Shown here: piece by piece, positions 32,802 through 43,950 of the stretch | Layout: each line of letters begins with the position of its first letter | Position numbering within the stretch: position 1 is the first letter of the stretch | The notes under the pieces: generated by a model | What the model saw: the letters and a program-made list of their open reading frames with translations, nothing else | What the model was told of the DNA's origin: nothing | Database searches by the model: none | From: Golubevia sp. BC0850 | Taxonomy: Eukaryota > Basidiomycota > Exobasidiomycetes > Golubeviales > Golubeviaceae | Assembly (NCBI GenBank): GCA_012976225.1 | Contig: JAAVVG010000006.1 | Span: forward strand, 992,001 to 1,056,000 | Direction of reading: 5' to 3' | Length of the DNA: 64,000 nucleotides | Translations under genes and position numbers: made by a program

Positions 32802-35792
32802 CTAATCAATCTCGTCCGCATCGGGAGCGTCTCCCTCTACTTCTCCATCCTCGAAGAAGGCGTGGAGCTGCGAATCGACATCATCTCCCGAATCTTCTCC
32901 TTCTTCGTGGTAATGATGATGGTGGTGAGCTTGTGAAAAGAGTTCTGCAAAAAGCGAACCAAGGATCTCCTCGGTGACAGCTCCCATCATTTCCCCCATT
33001 CCCATGCCATCCTCTCCGAAAGGATCTCCACCGCCGAGGGGGACCATTCCAGGTGGAAGGTTGAAGAAAGGGCTGCGAGTTTAAGGTAAAGTAGGAGAGT
33101 CAGAACATATCACGGTAGTAAGAATGGGTCCCAGGACATGGAGATAAAACTCGATCTCACTTGGGGAATCCCGCTGGCATACCATTCATGTCGTCCTCTT
33201 CATCTTCTAGATCCTCTTCTTCACTGAATCCTTCATACATTTCTTCCGCAACAACGCATCTCATGACACGATTTTCAAAGTCCTCCCACCCAGCGATGAT
33301 TCTCTCAGCGTTTCTCAAAGAGTGAAGACCGCTGCAGATAGAAGAGGGGAAAGTCAAAGGGAGGACGACGAGTCAGTGTAAGGCTCTGACTGTTCTTTTG
33401 AAGCTTGTGAAAAAGAGTTGACCACAAAATACCCCAGCATTCGACTCACGCTAGAGCTCTATAAACCTCCTCAGCGTCAAGCTCATCTCTCTTCTTGACC
33501 ATCTCGATAGTTTCCTTCTCGATTTGCTTCAACCAATGATGTTTTCTAGTCGATGCAGGTGGAGGGTGAGATGAATGCGAATGGGAAGGAATAGCAGAGA
33601 ACTCATTCTTGACTGTAACGAACCTGCAAAGAAAGGGGAAGGGGAGGAAAGCTCATTAGAGATCGTACTGGAAATCCTTCTCAACCCTCTCTCTCTATTC
33701 CAGTACCCTCGAAAATCCTTCCCAGCCCTCTCTTACTCACCCATCCGTGCAAGCATTTGCATCATTATCTTCAACTGTCTGACCGCAGCGATGTTCATAA
33801 AACGAAAGCGGAGGTGGGTAGGAGAAAGGTCCAAATCTTTGAGATCGAGCGACTACTAGTCTTTTCCAAACTGATTTGTCGAAGCTGGGAAAGGAGATGG
33901 GACGCAAAGATTGATTAATAAGCTCGAGGTTGACTCGTAGTCTCACGTTGTGAAGTCGAAAGGAGATGATTCAGTAGATAGTACTCACCTGAAATGATAC
34001 ATGAATCTTGACGTGGCTCTCCAAGCCAAAAGGGACTTCTCTCCCAAAAAGATTTTCTTGAAATCGACAGGTTTTGGAATCCCACCATCGTCTGAATCAG
34101 AAGATTCTTCCCCATCTTCATCTGAAATGGTCACTTCTTCAGATGATTCCTCATCTTCCCATTCATTCTCACCATCATCCTCGACTGCTTCTTCATCTTT
34201 ACTTGAGCTTGAAGCCTTCCTCTTCTTAGTTCTCTCCCTTTTCTCTTCCTTCCAATTAGATTCACAAGTCCAAGGTTGCTTCCCACTTAAATTGATAACA
34301 TGGTATCCAATAGAATGAATTAATTCAGTAGGTAAAGCTGCGAATCTATTAAGTCCACCATCTCCATAGACTTTCCCCCTCCCTTTACCTTTAACAATTT
34401 CGATATCGAATTCCGAGTTATGCTCTGGATCTAAAGCTTTGATAGATTTATCTTTAAGAGCTGCATCATCCTTAGAATATTCCATTGCCATTTCTAAAGA
34501 TAGGAAGCTAGGATCAGCAGCTAGATGAGCAGTTTGAGGATCTTCGATATCGAATTCTGAATGCCACTTCATCTTTCCACAGCCATTGTTGAAACGAACG
34601 GTTTGAGAAGATGAATCAGAGATGAATTGGTTTGGAGTACCGCGTAGGATGTCGAAGACTCTACCACCAATTTGAGGTAGTAAGAAGTTTTTGGGCCCAT
34701 GAGGATGAACTGAAGCTGAGTATTCAGAGTTTCTTTCCAAGATTTGACTGGGAGAAGGAGGGCAGAAAGGGCGGAGGGTGTTTGGGAATGGGATCGGTAA
34801 GGAAACGGAAGGGTCTCTAATCGCTGACCTTCCATCGTCCTTCTGTCCTAAGCAGACTCTCCCAAAAATCAGAGTGCCTCTCCCTCTATCTTTCTCTGCA
34901 TCACTGATTCCGCTTTCACCGGGTACTCACAAGCAAGCCTTGTGGACTGGGCGGTGGCAAGCTCCATGGTTCCTGTTGTAGGCTGCGTCGATCTTGATGG
35001 GAAGATGATCTAGCCAGATCTGGTTGTAGGGACCACGGGAGCGAATCCTAAGGGGAAAGATAGGAACAACAGATTACGCGTCAGTGGTCAAGAATTAAGG
35101 AGAATAGAACGATGTCGTCAGACAAGAAGCGGAAGGAGGAGAAAGGGCTGCTAGATAGTGTTAGAGGACCACTCACTTCCCAGGTCCAAGCATAGTGCAT
35201 CTTTCGGTTGCTGGAGTCATCTTGATGATCACTAGAGGAGGGTAGAAGGAGAGAGAAGTGAGAGGAGAGGAGATCAGATTGATGAAATCTTCCTTATCAG
35301 AGGAGAGGTCAAAGCTCTATCTTCACTATGTAGTCTACTCACTCCAATCGTCCAGCCAAGCGATGGCATCTCTGTTTTCAATCCCTTTACAGTCTGAGCT
35401 TCCACTTCCACCGCAAACGCTGAGCGACAAAGGAACAGGAAGAGAGGGGAGTGAGAGAAGGACATCGCTGATCTTCGCTATCACTCTGCACTTAACTTAT
35501 GAGATCAGATACTCACACACAGACTACTTTGTGATTGGCTTGATCTAAACATTGAGATTCATCTTTCTTCTTCTCCTTTGCAACACTTGCTTTACGTCTT
35601 CTTTTCTCTCTTCTATCTTGAATTTGCTTCCTGATAGCAGCTCCATCTTTGGGAATGCTAGCAGATCCTCCACTTGTGTCGCTATTGGTGCTGAAGTTTG
35701 TAGGTTGAGGTGAATTGAACGAGAAAGTGAAAGAAGATTCTGGAACTTCGGTTTTACTAAAAGAAGATTCAGAAGAAGTCGAAGAAGTCATC
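32802..35792 (-). CDS. Acidic F-box-like protein of unknown function
   Basis: A multi-exon gene starting MTSSTSSESSFSKTEVPESS at 35792. A basic segment (IRKQIQDRREKRRRKASVAK) is followed by a conserved-looking domain: IRSRGPYNQIWLDHLP, then RNHGACHRPVHKACLI and VFDILRGTPNQFISDSSSQT. A possible F-box follows (FAALPTELIHSIGYHVINLS ... LLAWRATSRFMYHFR), interrupted by a long Glu/Asp/Ser-rich insertion (around 34060-34250). Later exons carry another acidic stretch (EGFSEEEDLEDEEDDMNG) and a His-rich segment (SQAHHHHHYHEEGEDSGD) near the end. If the F-box reading is right it would recruit a substrate to an SCF ubiquitin ligase. The call rests on the LPTELI...SR pattern only. The His run could bind metal. 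I do not recognise the N-terminal domain. Confidence 0.6.
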
Positions 35793-36467
35793 CTCAATGG
35801 ATGATGCTGTTGGGGTCAGAAGAGTGAGTACAGGGAAGCCTCTCCTTCCCTCACCTTCTCTCCGTTCACAACTTCGATTCTGAGTGGATGGCACTCAGCA
35901 TCCATTAACTGACTTCCTTTCAGCAATCTGCTGAACTTTCAAATAGCACGGCGCTCGCCTTTCAGACGAGGAGCACATTTCTAAGAGTCGAGTCTGTCTC
36001 TCTCCAATCCACTCTCGCTCTCAGCCTCTCCAGCTTGAATAAAGAAGCTTCAAGCTCATTCCCAAATAAAGACACAATTTCATGACATGGCTGAATGTCG
36101 GCTTTGAGAGACTAGAAGATCTCTCTGGATTCTCAGCATGGATGCCGTGAAGTGTTCAAAAGGTCAATTTTACAGTTCTGCTCATCCTACATATTCGCTC
36201 GGTTTTACACAGATCAGAATCTGCTCAAGCTTCAGTCACTCAAAGTACGAGCACTACAAGCATCGAGAGAGAAGCAAAGCACATCTCTCAAGGACCTCGG
36301 CGTTTCTCCAGAGAGCAGTCTCCCCTAGTCCTCCGTCTCTTCCATCCCACCCTTCCAGCTTCCTCATCTCCTATCATCCAGTTCTTCTCCAACAAAGAAG
36401 ATCATACGTAAAACCTTACCACACTCTCTACTCCTACTTCATCCATCAAACCCTGCAAAGAATCATA
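35793..36467. promoter_or_regulatory. Divergent promoter, F-box-like gene / GMC oxidoreductase
   Basis: This 675-base gap lies between divergent start codons. An ATG at 36138 is in frame with the GMC start at 36468 without a stop. The intervening translation is Ser/Pro/His-rich and does not resemble the family, so it is treated as leader. No clear TATA box is seen. Confidence 0.45.
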
Positions 36468-39400
36468 ATGGGACTCACTACTTCCACTCTAATCAGCAAT
36501 CCTCACTCCTACGCTTCCCCAGCTGGAGAAGAGCCAAAGGAATACGACTATATCATCATCGGTGGAGGAACAGCAGGTCAGTATTACATTCTAACGTCTA
36601 TTCCAATTCAGAGGCTTTGAAATTGAGACGGTCATCGAGGAATGGAGGAGTTGCCTCGATCCCGGAGCAAACTGATAACTGACACTCAACCACACTCAAC
36701 CTCTTCTCTCAGGATGTGTGCTAGCCAATCGTCTCTCTGAAGATCCAAATGTTTCTGTCCTAGTTCTCGAGGCAGGTGAGTTCTCCATCTGATGTCCTAG
36801 ACGGAGTAAGAGAGCTTCAATTGAGGTCCTCCTTGTTACCCGCAACCAGGCTAACCCCACACTTTTTGAATCTGCCTCTACTCACGCAGGTGGAACGAAC
36901 AACGTCTTGGAATCCAAAGCTCCAGTAGCTTTCACCAAACTATTCCACACTGATAAGGATTGGGATTGTGAGTAGGCAGCGAAGGTGTAACGTTGGAGGT
37001 GTCATAGGGATTGAAGAGCAGGATAAAGCTTAAACGGGAGTAGAGAATAGTCTCAACAGCAATACCGAAGCGAACTACAATGGGAATGGAAGCAAGAGCT
37101 TTTGGATCGCAAGCAAATAGAGCTACCGACCGACTTTTTAGAGCTACCGGTTGATTTTGCCTTGGTCCTACCCTTTCCTACTCCTCGTCGATCGTAGACT
37201 ATACCACTCCTCAGAAGAACGTCGATGGTCGTGAACAATTCTGGGTGAGTTTTAAGAAAGCTCGGCTTATCCCTGAAGAGGAGGAAAGGTCGTCGCAGGC
37301 TCCCAAACTGAACCCCGACTTCCCTCCCTTCTTCACAGCCTCGTGGAAAGCTCTTGGGAGGTTCAAGCTCTATCAACGCTATGATGGCGTGAGTAGTGTT
37401 TCTAGATTTACAAATCTCTTTGTCCTTTGAACGATGCAGAATTCGAGAAGGAAAGGTGCTCACTGTCCCTCTTTTTGCCCTCGCCTTTCCTTCGATTTAC
37501 CCTCATCAATAGTCACCAAGCCGCTCCAAGTGACTATGATGAGTGGGAGCAAGAGTTCGGCTGTAAAGGATGGGGTTACGATTCCATGAAGCCCTACTTC
37601 CGCCGCATGGAAGGCTTCACTGCCAATCCAAACAGACCAGCCATCGACCTCAGCCACAGAGGTCAAGAAGGATTCATCAGAACTGGATACTCGTGAGTCG
37701 CGTCCGCCATAATTCTCAGGAGATCGAGCCATCTTTTGCTGATCTTTTTGTCACCTCTCCAACTCTCCCTCCCCTTCGCTCAGCCACCTCTCTGAGATCG
37801 GAGAGCAGGGGTTCATGAAAGCTTGTGAGGCTGTTGGAATTCCTGTCAATCCAGATCTCAACACTCATGCAGGTACAGAAGGAGTCGGTGAGTTATCTGG
37901 GCTTTGAGTGGTGAAGCATCATGACGAAGATCTGACCCGAACTTTTCTCTTTCTCTTCTCCTTCTTTAACCTCAGGCCGCATTATCACCTACATTGATCC
38001 AAAGACAGGATCAAGATCAAGCGCCGCTACTGCTTATCTCCCACCTTCAGTCCAAGCTCGCAAAAATCTCAAGATCGCCATCGAGGTTCGCGTGCAAAAC
38101 ATCGTCTTCGATGAATCGGGAGCCGAACCAGTCGCTACTGGCGGTGAGTATCCGCTCGCTAATCTCACTCCTTCTTGCACCTTTCGAACTTGAACTGAGC
38201 TATCTCTGCCTTTTGGCTTTCGATCTTCCAGTCAACATTCAGACCTACGAGGGTGGTCCGACTTTCTCTGTCAAAGCCAAGAAGGAAGTGATTCTCTGTG
38301 GAGGAGCTATCGGAACTCCTCAAGTCTTGATGCTTAGTGGTATCGGACCAGCTGCTGAACTCAAGAGACATGGAATCAAGCCAGTCAAGATCAATGAGAA
38401 CGTTGGACAGAACATGAGAGATCACTTCTGCTGTAGTGGAATCGTTTGCAAAACCAGCTCTGGAGGATCTGTGGGTTCCATTCGCATTCCCACTTGACAG
38501 CTTGTTCAGTATAACTTCATCCTATTTGGATGCTGACTCAATTCCCTCGCATCCCAAAATCTCTCTTCGTCTCTTCTCCCCCCCTTTTCTTTTCTTCCAT
38601 TTCTCTTTTTCATCTCTCCTACTCTTCTTCTCCTCTAGTTGGACTACTTAGGCAGTGATATCAAGTCTATTCCAGCTCTCATTCAATGGTTGGCCTTCGG
38701 AACTGGTCCTATGACCTCGAATGCCGGTGAAGTCGCTGCTTTCATCAGATCGAATGACTCAGCCGTCTTCAAGTCAAAATACCGCACGTCCAAGTTCCAT
38801 GGCTCGCTACAAAAAGGTCCAGACATCGAGATTATCGCCACTCCTTTGACCTACAGAGATCACGGGGCTACAGCCTCTCCCAATGGAGAAGGCACCATGT
38901 CTCTCGTTCCAATCGGTTTACGTCCTCAATCCGTTGGAAGCATCAGCCTTAAGTCGAAAAATATTTGGGACAAAGCTGTCATCGAACCTAACTACTGGTC
39001 AGATGCAGGAGACAACGATAGAAAGGTTCTTCTGGAAGGTATGAGAGTCTGTCTAGATATCATTCAACAACCAGCTCTGACGAAGTACTTCGATCAGAAC
39101 GTTCCAAAATCAGATGACATCAACAACTTCTACTGGCCCTTCTGTGCAACTGACATCAACAAGATTACAGACGAACAGCTACTAGAATATATGCCCAAGA
39201 CTTCTTTCACTCTTTATCATCCAGTCACTACTGCTAGAATGGGAACCAATGAGAGCAACAGTGTCGTTAATTTCGAAGATCTCAAGGTTTGGGGAGTCAA
39301 AGGTCTAAGAATCGTCGATGCCTCGATTTTCCCAGAACAGATCGCAGGGCATCCTACCGCTGCTGTAAGTAATCTCACGGGCCTGGTTTGAAGATGGAAG

Positions 39401-39599
39401 GAGAGAGGAAGAAGGATCGAAGAAAGGATGGCGCGCGTTTTAACCTCGATAGATACTGACTCTCAAACACTTGTCCCCTTCACTTCTCTCGGACCTACAG
39501 GTCTACGCCACTGCCGAGAAGGCTTCCGATATTATCAGAGGAGTAGCTCCAACTATCGACGGAAAAGGAGTCACCAAACTCTCTCAACCACATCTATAA
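36468..39599 (+). CDS. GMC-family FAD oxidoreductase
   Basis: About ten exons. The start at 36468 (MGLTTSTLISNPHSYASPAG) is placed just before the FAD-binding fold YDYIIIGGGTAG-CVLANRLS and its end VLVLEAGG. Other family marks are GKLLGGSSSINAM around 37075 and 37340-37390, KAKKEVILCGGAIGTPQVLM, SGIGPAAELKRHGI, and the C-terminal active site SFTLYHPVTTARMG with the second site IAGHPTAA. The family oxidises alcohols, sugars or choline and passes electrons to oxygen or another acceptor. The order is that of choline-dehydrogenase/aryl-alcohol-oxidase-like members, and the substrate cannot be read. No signal peptide is visible at this start and no clear peroxisomal tail (it ends SQPHL). Partner redox genes are not adjacent. 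Confidence 0.88.
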
Positions 39600-40250
39600 A
39601 GAGTCGGGAGAGAAATGCTTCCCCTTGCTCTTGCTAACATTGCTTCTCTCAAGAACATCTATCGCTTTCATTCACTTCAAGCTGTCCATAGTCTCTCCTT
39701 CGGTCTTCCTCTCACCTTCATTCTTACGACGTCGAAAACAAAAGACGTCAACTTTTTCAAAACGATTCTCAGGTTCTCATTTACGACCGAGCTACCGCTC
39801 TAACCTCAAATGGTTTATTACCAACAAACAAAGCTATCCGAAAATTTTCAAAAGACCCTACCCTGTGTTTCAGAAGATCTCGTTACTTCTATTGTTCATT
39901 ACGAAACTCTTTCCCCGGCTCATTTTTGGTTCTTTCCCTTCTTGGTTCTCATTCGCTCCTTCTGCTCTTTAGTGACCTCTTTTTCTACCTCCTGTAGCCT
40001 TTCTTCTCAAATTTTATGACTCTTTTATTCTGTGTTTTGAGAGTTGACTATCAAACTGATAGATGGTCAGCTGGTGAAAACCGGCGGCAATTGTCGCCTT
40101 CTCTTCAACATCGGTCCGACTGATGATAGAAAAGGACTGACTCACACACGATGCTGAGTCAGATCATCTTTGTTCGCCTGTGCTCACTTATTATTTTGAG
40201 CTTTTTTGGGTTACGCATCTGACGTATAGTCACCATTTCACCTTTTCAAC
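39600..40250. other. 3' flank of GMC gene and upstream region of the next gene
   Basis: Both neighbours run on the plus strand. The stretch is T-rich, with several short frames and no supported gene. The promoter of the gene starting at 40251 must lie in its right half. Confidence 0.45.
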
Positions 40251-41562
40251 ATGAGGAAGGGGCTCGAGATTTCCGGCTCGATCTTTCAGGCGTTCAGGGG
40301 CTCGTGGGTGAGAGGTTCTTTAAGAGCAAATTTTTGCCTTCACTTCTTCCCTTCCTAACGTTCACTCCTTTTCCAATGGATCAATTTCAAATCGACCAAT
40401 CGAAGACAGGAGTCAAGGCTCATTCCAGAAGACGTCGCAACGGTGATCGTCAAGCATGTCAGAAGTTGGGTCGGAATAAGTGGAGACGAAGAGGGGAGGT
40501 TAGCGATGAGAAGGTGCGTTGTATCAGGATTCGCAATTTCGGTCGATGAAAATGATGACCTAGAGATTGAATCCCTCGCCTTCTTCATCTCTCCTCAGAT
40601 TAAGAGGCTCTACTCTGAGAAGCGTCACTCTACTTTGCAGCAAGACTCAGATCTGGCAACGCAGCCTGTTGTCCGAAGTCACCGTATCACTAGCTACCAT
40701 TCTATCTCTCTATGAATGCTTGCGAAGGAACAGAGTCGAGCCTAGAAAACTGATCAAGTCAATCTACTGTTACCACGAACCTAATGACGACCTGCTCCAA
40801 GCAGTTGCTCCAAAATTCCTCCCGTTCTCCAGCCTTCCACCATCAGCGCGTCCTCAAGCTCACTTAGAGGACGCTATCCAAATAGCGAGACAAGCAGTTC
40901 TCGGAAGTCTCTTCAATCTTCAATTTCTCATAATCAACGAGGCAAACTTCATCCCTCAACTTCAACGAAGATCCGTTTATAATCTACTGCAAGTTATAAA
41001 ACGCTTATCTTCATAAGAGCTTAGTTGTTCGTCTAAAGCTATCAGGGGACGTCTCGGTGATGAAACAGAACTATACTCAAACTGCTTTTCAAGTCTTCAA
41101 CTTAGCCTGGACACGATCAAGCATCTGCGTCTGCTTGGAATTCTTTTTGCTCGCTATGATTTGACCGATTTTTCCAAATTCAAAGCTTTAAAAATCTGGT
41201 CGTTGGATATTGTTGCTTTGAGCACTCTCAACAGAACTAATGTGAAAGTGCCATCAAATGTAGAAATCCTTTATGTGCCCTGCTACTTTAGCTACGTCGA
41301 CAAGAGTGTCCTTCAATACGACTTTTCAGAAGAGTTCAGCTTAGCGATTCTCATCCGATCGACTTCTCTCCCCAACCTGAGAGTTGTTGCAGTGCCAGCG
41401 TCTCCATTCGACGCAACTGGGAAGGCCCCAGATGAGGCCCCAGATGCTTCAACAGACTTAACGACTTGGAAGAAGAACAGGAAAGCGCTTGAAGAAATGG
41501 AAGTCGTCAAAAGTGGGAAAGTCGTTTTGAGAAAGTTGAAAGCTGGAGACTTGGGTGAGTAG
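40251..41562 (+). CDS. Uncharacterised protein, possibly F-box/LRR-like
   Basis: A four-exon model joins in frame: 40251-40307 (MRKGLEISGSIFQAFRGSW), 40410-40513 (ESRLIPEDVATVIVKHVRSW), 40599-40974 (RLRGSTLRSVTLLCSKTQIW onward) and 41020-41562 (ending VVLRKLKAGDLGE), about 359 residues. The first two introns have normal borders and pyrimidine tracts. The third is only 45 nt (GTTTAT...AAGAG) and is inferred because the frame otherwise meets one TAA at 41014, after which the same frame stays open for 180 codons. Leu-spaced stretches (GSLFNLQFLIINEANFIPQL, DTIKHLRLLGILFARYD) suggest leucine-rich repeats, and the IPEDVA segment could be a degenerate F-box. I do not recognise the family. It may also be a gene cut short by one stop. 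Confidence 0.45.
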
Positions 41563-42819
41563 GCCGCGAGAGGACATTATTAGACAAGGAAGGTCTTTCT
41601 CAGGGACTCGGTCACAGAAAGCACCTTTGTTTTTGCATCCTTCTGTTCCAGCTCCACTTTAATTCCTTCTTTTATCCCTCCTCTTTCTACCTTTCTACCC
41701 AGTCGGTGATGCTTCGAAGGGAGATCTGTCTATCCTATCTCAATGCTTTCTATCCTTTTAACCTCTTTTCTTTTCTTTCGTATGCTTCTGTCCTATGTAT
41801 CGAAGGAAAGGATTGAATCAAATCGATGAATCAAATCGATGGGAGAAGATGGCACATGATTTGAGCTTGCAGATTTCGATCCGAATCGCCAGGAGAGAAT
41901 TGGACAAGAAACAAAAAAAACAATGGTATTACAAGAATTAAACAACAGGATTAGGTGCAAGAGAGAGGATAGCATTAAGAAGGAGGAAAGATTTGTCCAA
42001 AGAAACGTTAGAGTGGTGATAATAAGTGAGAAAAGCTGAAAATAGAAGAGAAAGAGTCGAGAAGGGACGAGAGAGAATGAGAAAGAGGTGTTCTGGAAAG
42101 GTCGAAAGAAGAAGCCGAAAAAGATGAGGGAAAGTTTACGATGAAGTTGAGCTTCTGGGAAAGATGAGAGAAAAGGTTTGGAGAGAGAGAGATAGAGGGG
42201 GGGAGAGAGCTGGTTGAAAAGTTGCGAGGATAACGTTTTGAGGGAGAGGAACGTTAATTTAGAGTGTTGAGGCAAAGGTCAGGCTTTTTGGATTGAGGTG
42301 AAACTTAATGAAAGAACATGCAAATAGCCTCTGATTCTGGAGAAATGTTGGTTCGAGGAACTGAAATAGGCTGGAGATGGTTTAGAGACCTTTTTTTTCA
42401 AGAGGTTTTGGTTTTCTAGTTTCCCAGAGGAAACCCACTCCCCCAATTGGCTGATTCTAATTGATGATAGGACTTCTCAATTTGGTTCGTAAATACCGAC
42501 TTTCGACCCCATTTCTTCTTGGGATAATCACTTTGGGGGGTTTCTAATGAAACTCTTGAAACCCATTTCTGCGTGAGGACCTTAGAATCTGACCCTCTCT
42601 TTCTATTGAACTTTGCATATGAATCTTCTGAAAGGAACTTATAATCTAATCGGATATCTCTTTCAAAATCTCTACTACTTTTCTTGGTCGCATTTCCATC
42701 CCTATTTGACCTTCTATTCTCTCCACTTGCTCTAAGTTTACCCGACTCGACCATTCTAATCTACCCTCATCCCAACATCTTAACCCAAGCTCCTCCCATG
42801 ACCCATCTTGGAGAATCTT
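41563..42819. other. Convergent 3' flanks, no gene seen
   Basis: This gap lies between the unknown gene (+) and the Ser/Asn-rich gene (-). Frames on the minus strand here (41793-42275, 42416-42754) are low-complexity or lack support. No repeat or RNA gene is recognised. Confidence 0.45.
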
Positions 42820-43773
42820 TCATTCAAGTCTATTCTTACTCCTACTTCTCTTAGGTTCAATGATGATAGTCCCACCCATTCCATCAGGAAAGCATCTTCT
42901 TTTCTGAACTTTCTCTCTACTACTTTCTCTTTCCCTTTCTCTTTCAATCTCCATGACTCCCATCTGTTTAGATTCTTCTGTATTCAAAGGATTTGAGATC
43001 TGACTAGTAGGAGAAGAGACAGTGGAACTAGAATGACTACTACTGTTACTACTACTTGAAGTTGTTGAATTGAAGTTGAGATTCAAGCCTTCTCTAGAAG
43101 GAGTCTTGGTGAAACCTAAAGCAGAGAGAGCAGACAATCTACCAGTTGAAAGTGAAGACGCAAAGGAAGTTCTGCGTGGTGGATTTGAATTTGAAGTGGA
43201 AGTTGAAGAATTGGAATCTTGTGGAGTTGGAGGATTGGAAGTTTGAGTAGCAGGCCAAAAACGAGGCGGTAGGAAAGTTGAAGCTGGAGTTGAAGTTCGT
43301 CTTGGTGGATGGAAAGGGTGAGAGGTTGATTGTGGTGGATTGACGTTATTATTAGTTGAATGGTTGTTTGAGAAAGGATGTTGATTGAATAGTTGATGAT
43401 GGTGATGTTGATTGAAATGATCCCCAATGATTGAAGAAGATGGTGAAGAGGAAAGTGAAGATGAAGCTGTACCTGTTGTAGGTTGATTGGATCTATGACT
43501 GTGAGTATGGAGTTGATGATCGCAATCTGAAGTTGAAGTTGAAGAAGATGAAGAGGAAGATGAAGATTGCTGGTCTACCAAGTCAGGAGTGGATCTAGAG
43601 AAGCTGAAGGAGGATCGCTGACTTGTACCTGCTGCTCCCTTTGACGATGATGCTTGATCAGTTGAAGTTGGCGCCATTACTTGAATCTTCTTGGGTGAAT
43701 TTACCGCTCTAAAGGTGGAGTGGGTGTGGTTCGAGGTAGTAGTATTAGGTTGAATGATGCGATGCGATGCCAT
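42820..43773 (-). CDS. Ser/Asn/His-rich disordered protein
   Basis: A single uninterrupted frame of 317 residues from the ATG at 43773 (MASHRIIQPNTTTSNHTHST). It is almost wholly low complexity: runs of Ser ([17 protein letters not shown]), Asn/His (HFNQHHHHQLFNQHPFSNN), Pro-rich parts with PPRRTS phosphosite-like motifs (twice), RLSALSALGFTKTPSREGLN, and a basic end (RCFPDGMGGTIIIEPKRSRS). No folded domain is visible. The long open frame in an otherwise stop-rich area, and the conserved-looking last 40 residues, support a real gene. It could be a kinase-regulated adaptor, but that is a guess. It is divergent from PER1 across 177 bases. Confidence 0.6.
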   Translation of the reverse strand: MASHRIIQPNTTTSNHTHSTFRAVNSPKKIQVMAPTSTDQASSSKGAAGTSQRSSFSFSRSTPDLVDQQSSSSSSSSSTSTSDCDHQLHTHSHRSNQPTTGTASSSLSSSPSSSIIGDHFNQHHHHQLFNQHPFSNNHSTNNNVNPPQSTSHPFHPPRRTSTPASTFLPPRFWPATQTSNPPTPQDSNSSTSTSNSNPPRRTSFASSLSTGRLSALSALGFTKTPSREGLNLNFNSTTSSSSNSSSHSSSTVSSPTSQISNPLNTEESKQMGVMEIERERERESSREKVQKRRCFPDGMGGTIIIEPKRSRSKNRLE

Positions 43774-43950
43774 GGGTTTCAAATTTCAAGTCGAGATGAT
43801 TTGAGGCTGCTTTGATTGGCCATCACTCTGCAATCTAGCAGCCTAACCGTATCCTGTTCATTCATCATTCGAATTATCAAGATTATCAAGAATATCAAGG
43901 ATTGAATCAACTGACTCAATTCATCAGCATCAGCGTCGGCTTCCAATGAA
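43774..43950. promoter_or_regulatory. Short bidirectional promoter, Ser/Asn-rich gene / PER1
   Basis: A 177-base gap between divergent starts. No motif is recognised with confidence. Confidence 0.4.

Noticed and set aside
36138-36467. In-frame N-terminal extension of the GMC oxidoreductase from an upstream ATG
   Set aside because: The 110 extra residues are Ser/Pro/His-rich leader-like sequence with no family resemblance. The usual GMC N-terminus begins close to the later ATG.
43116-43427. Ile/Asn-rich minus-strand frame inside the Ser/Asn-rich gene
   Set aside because: It is the shifted reading of repetitive Ser/Asn/His codons in the 317-residue frame and has no independent support.
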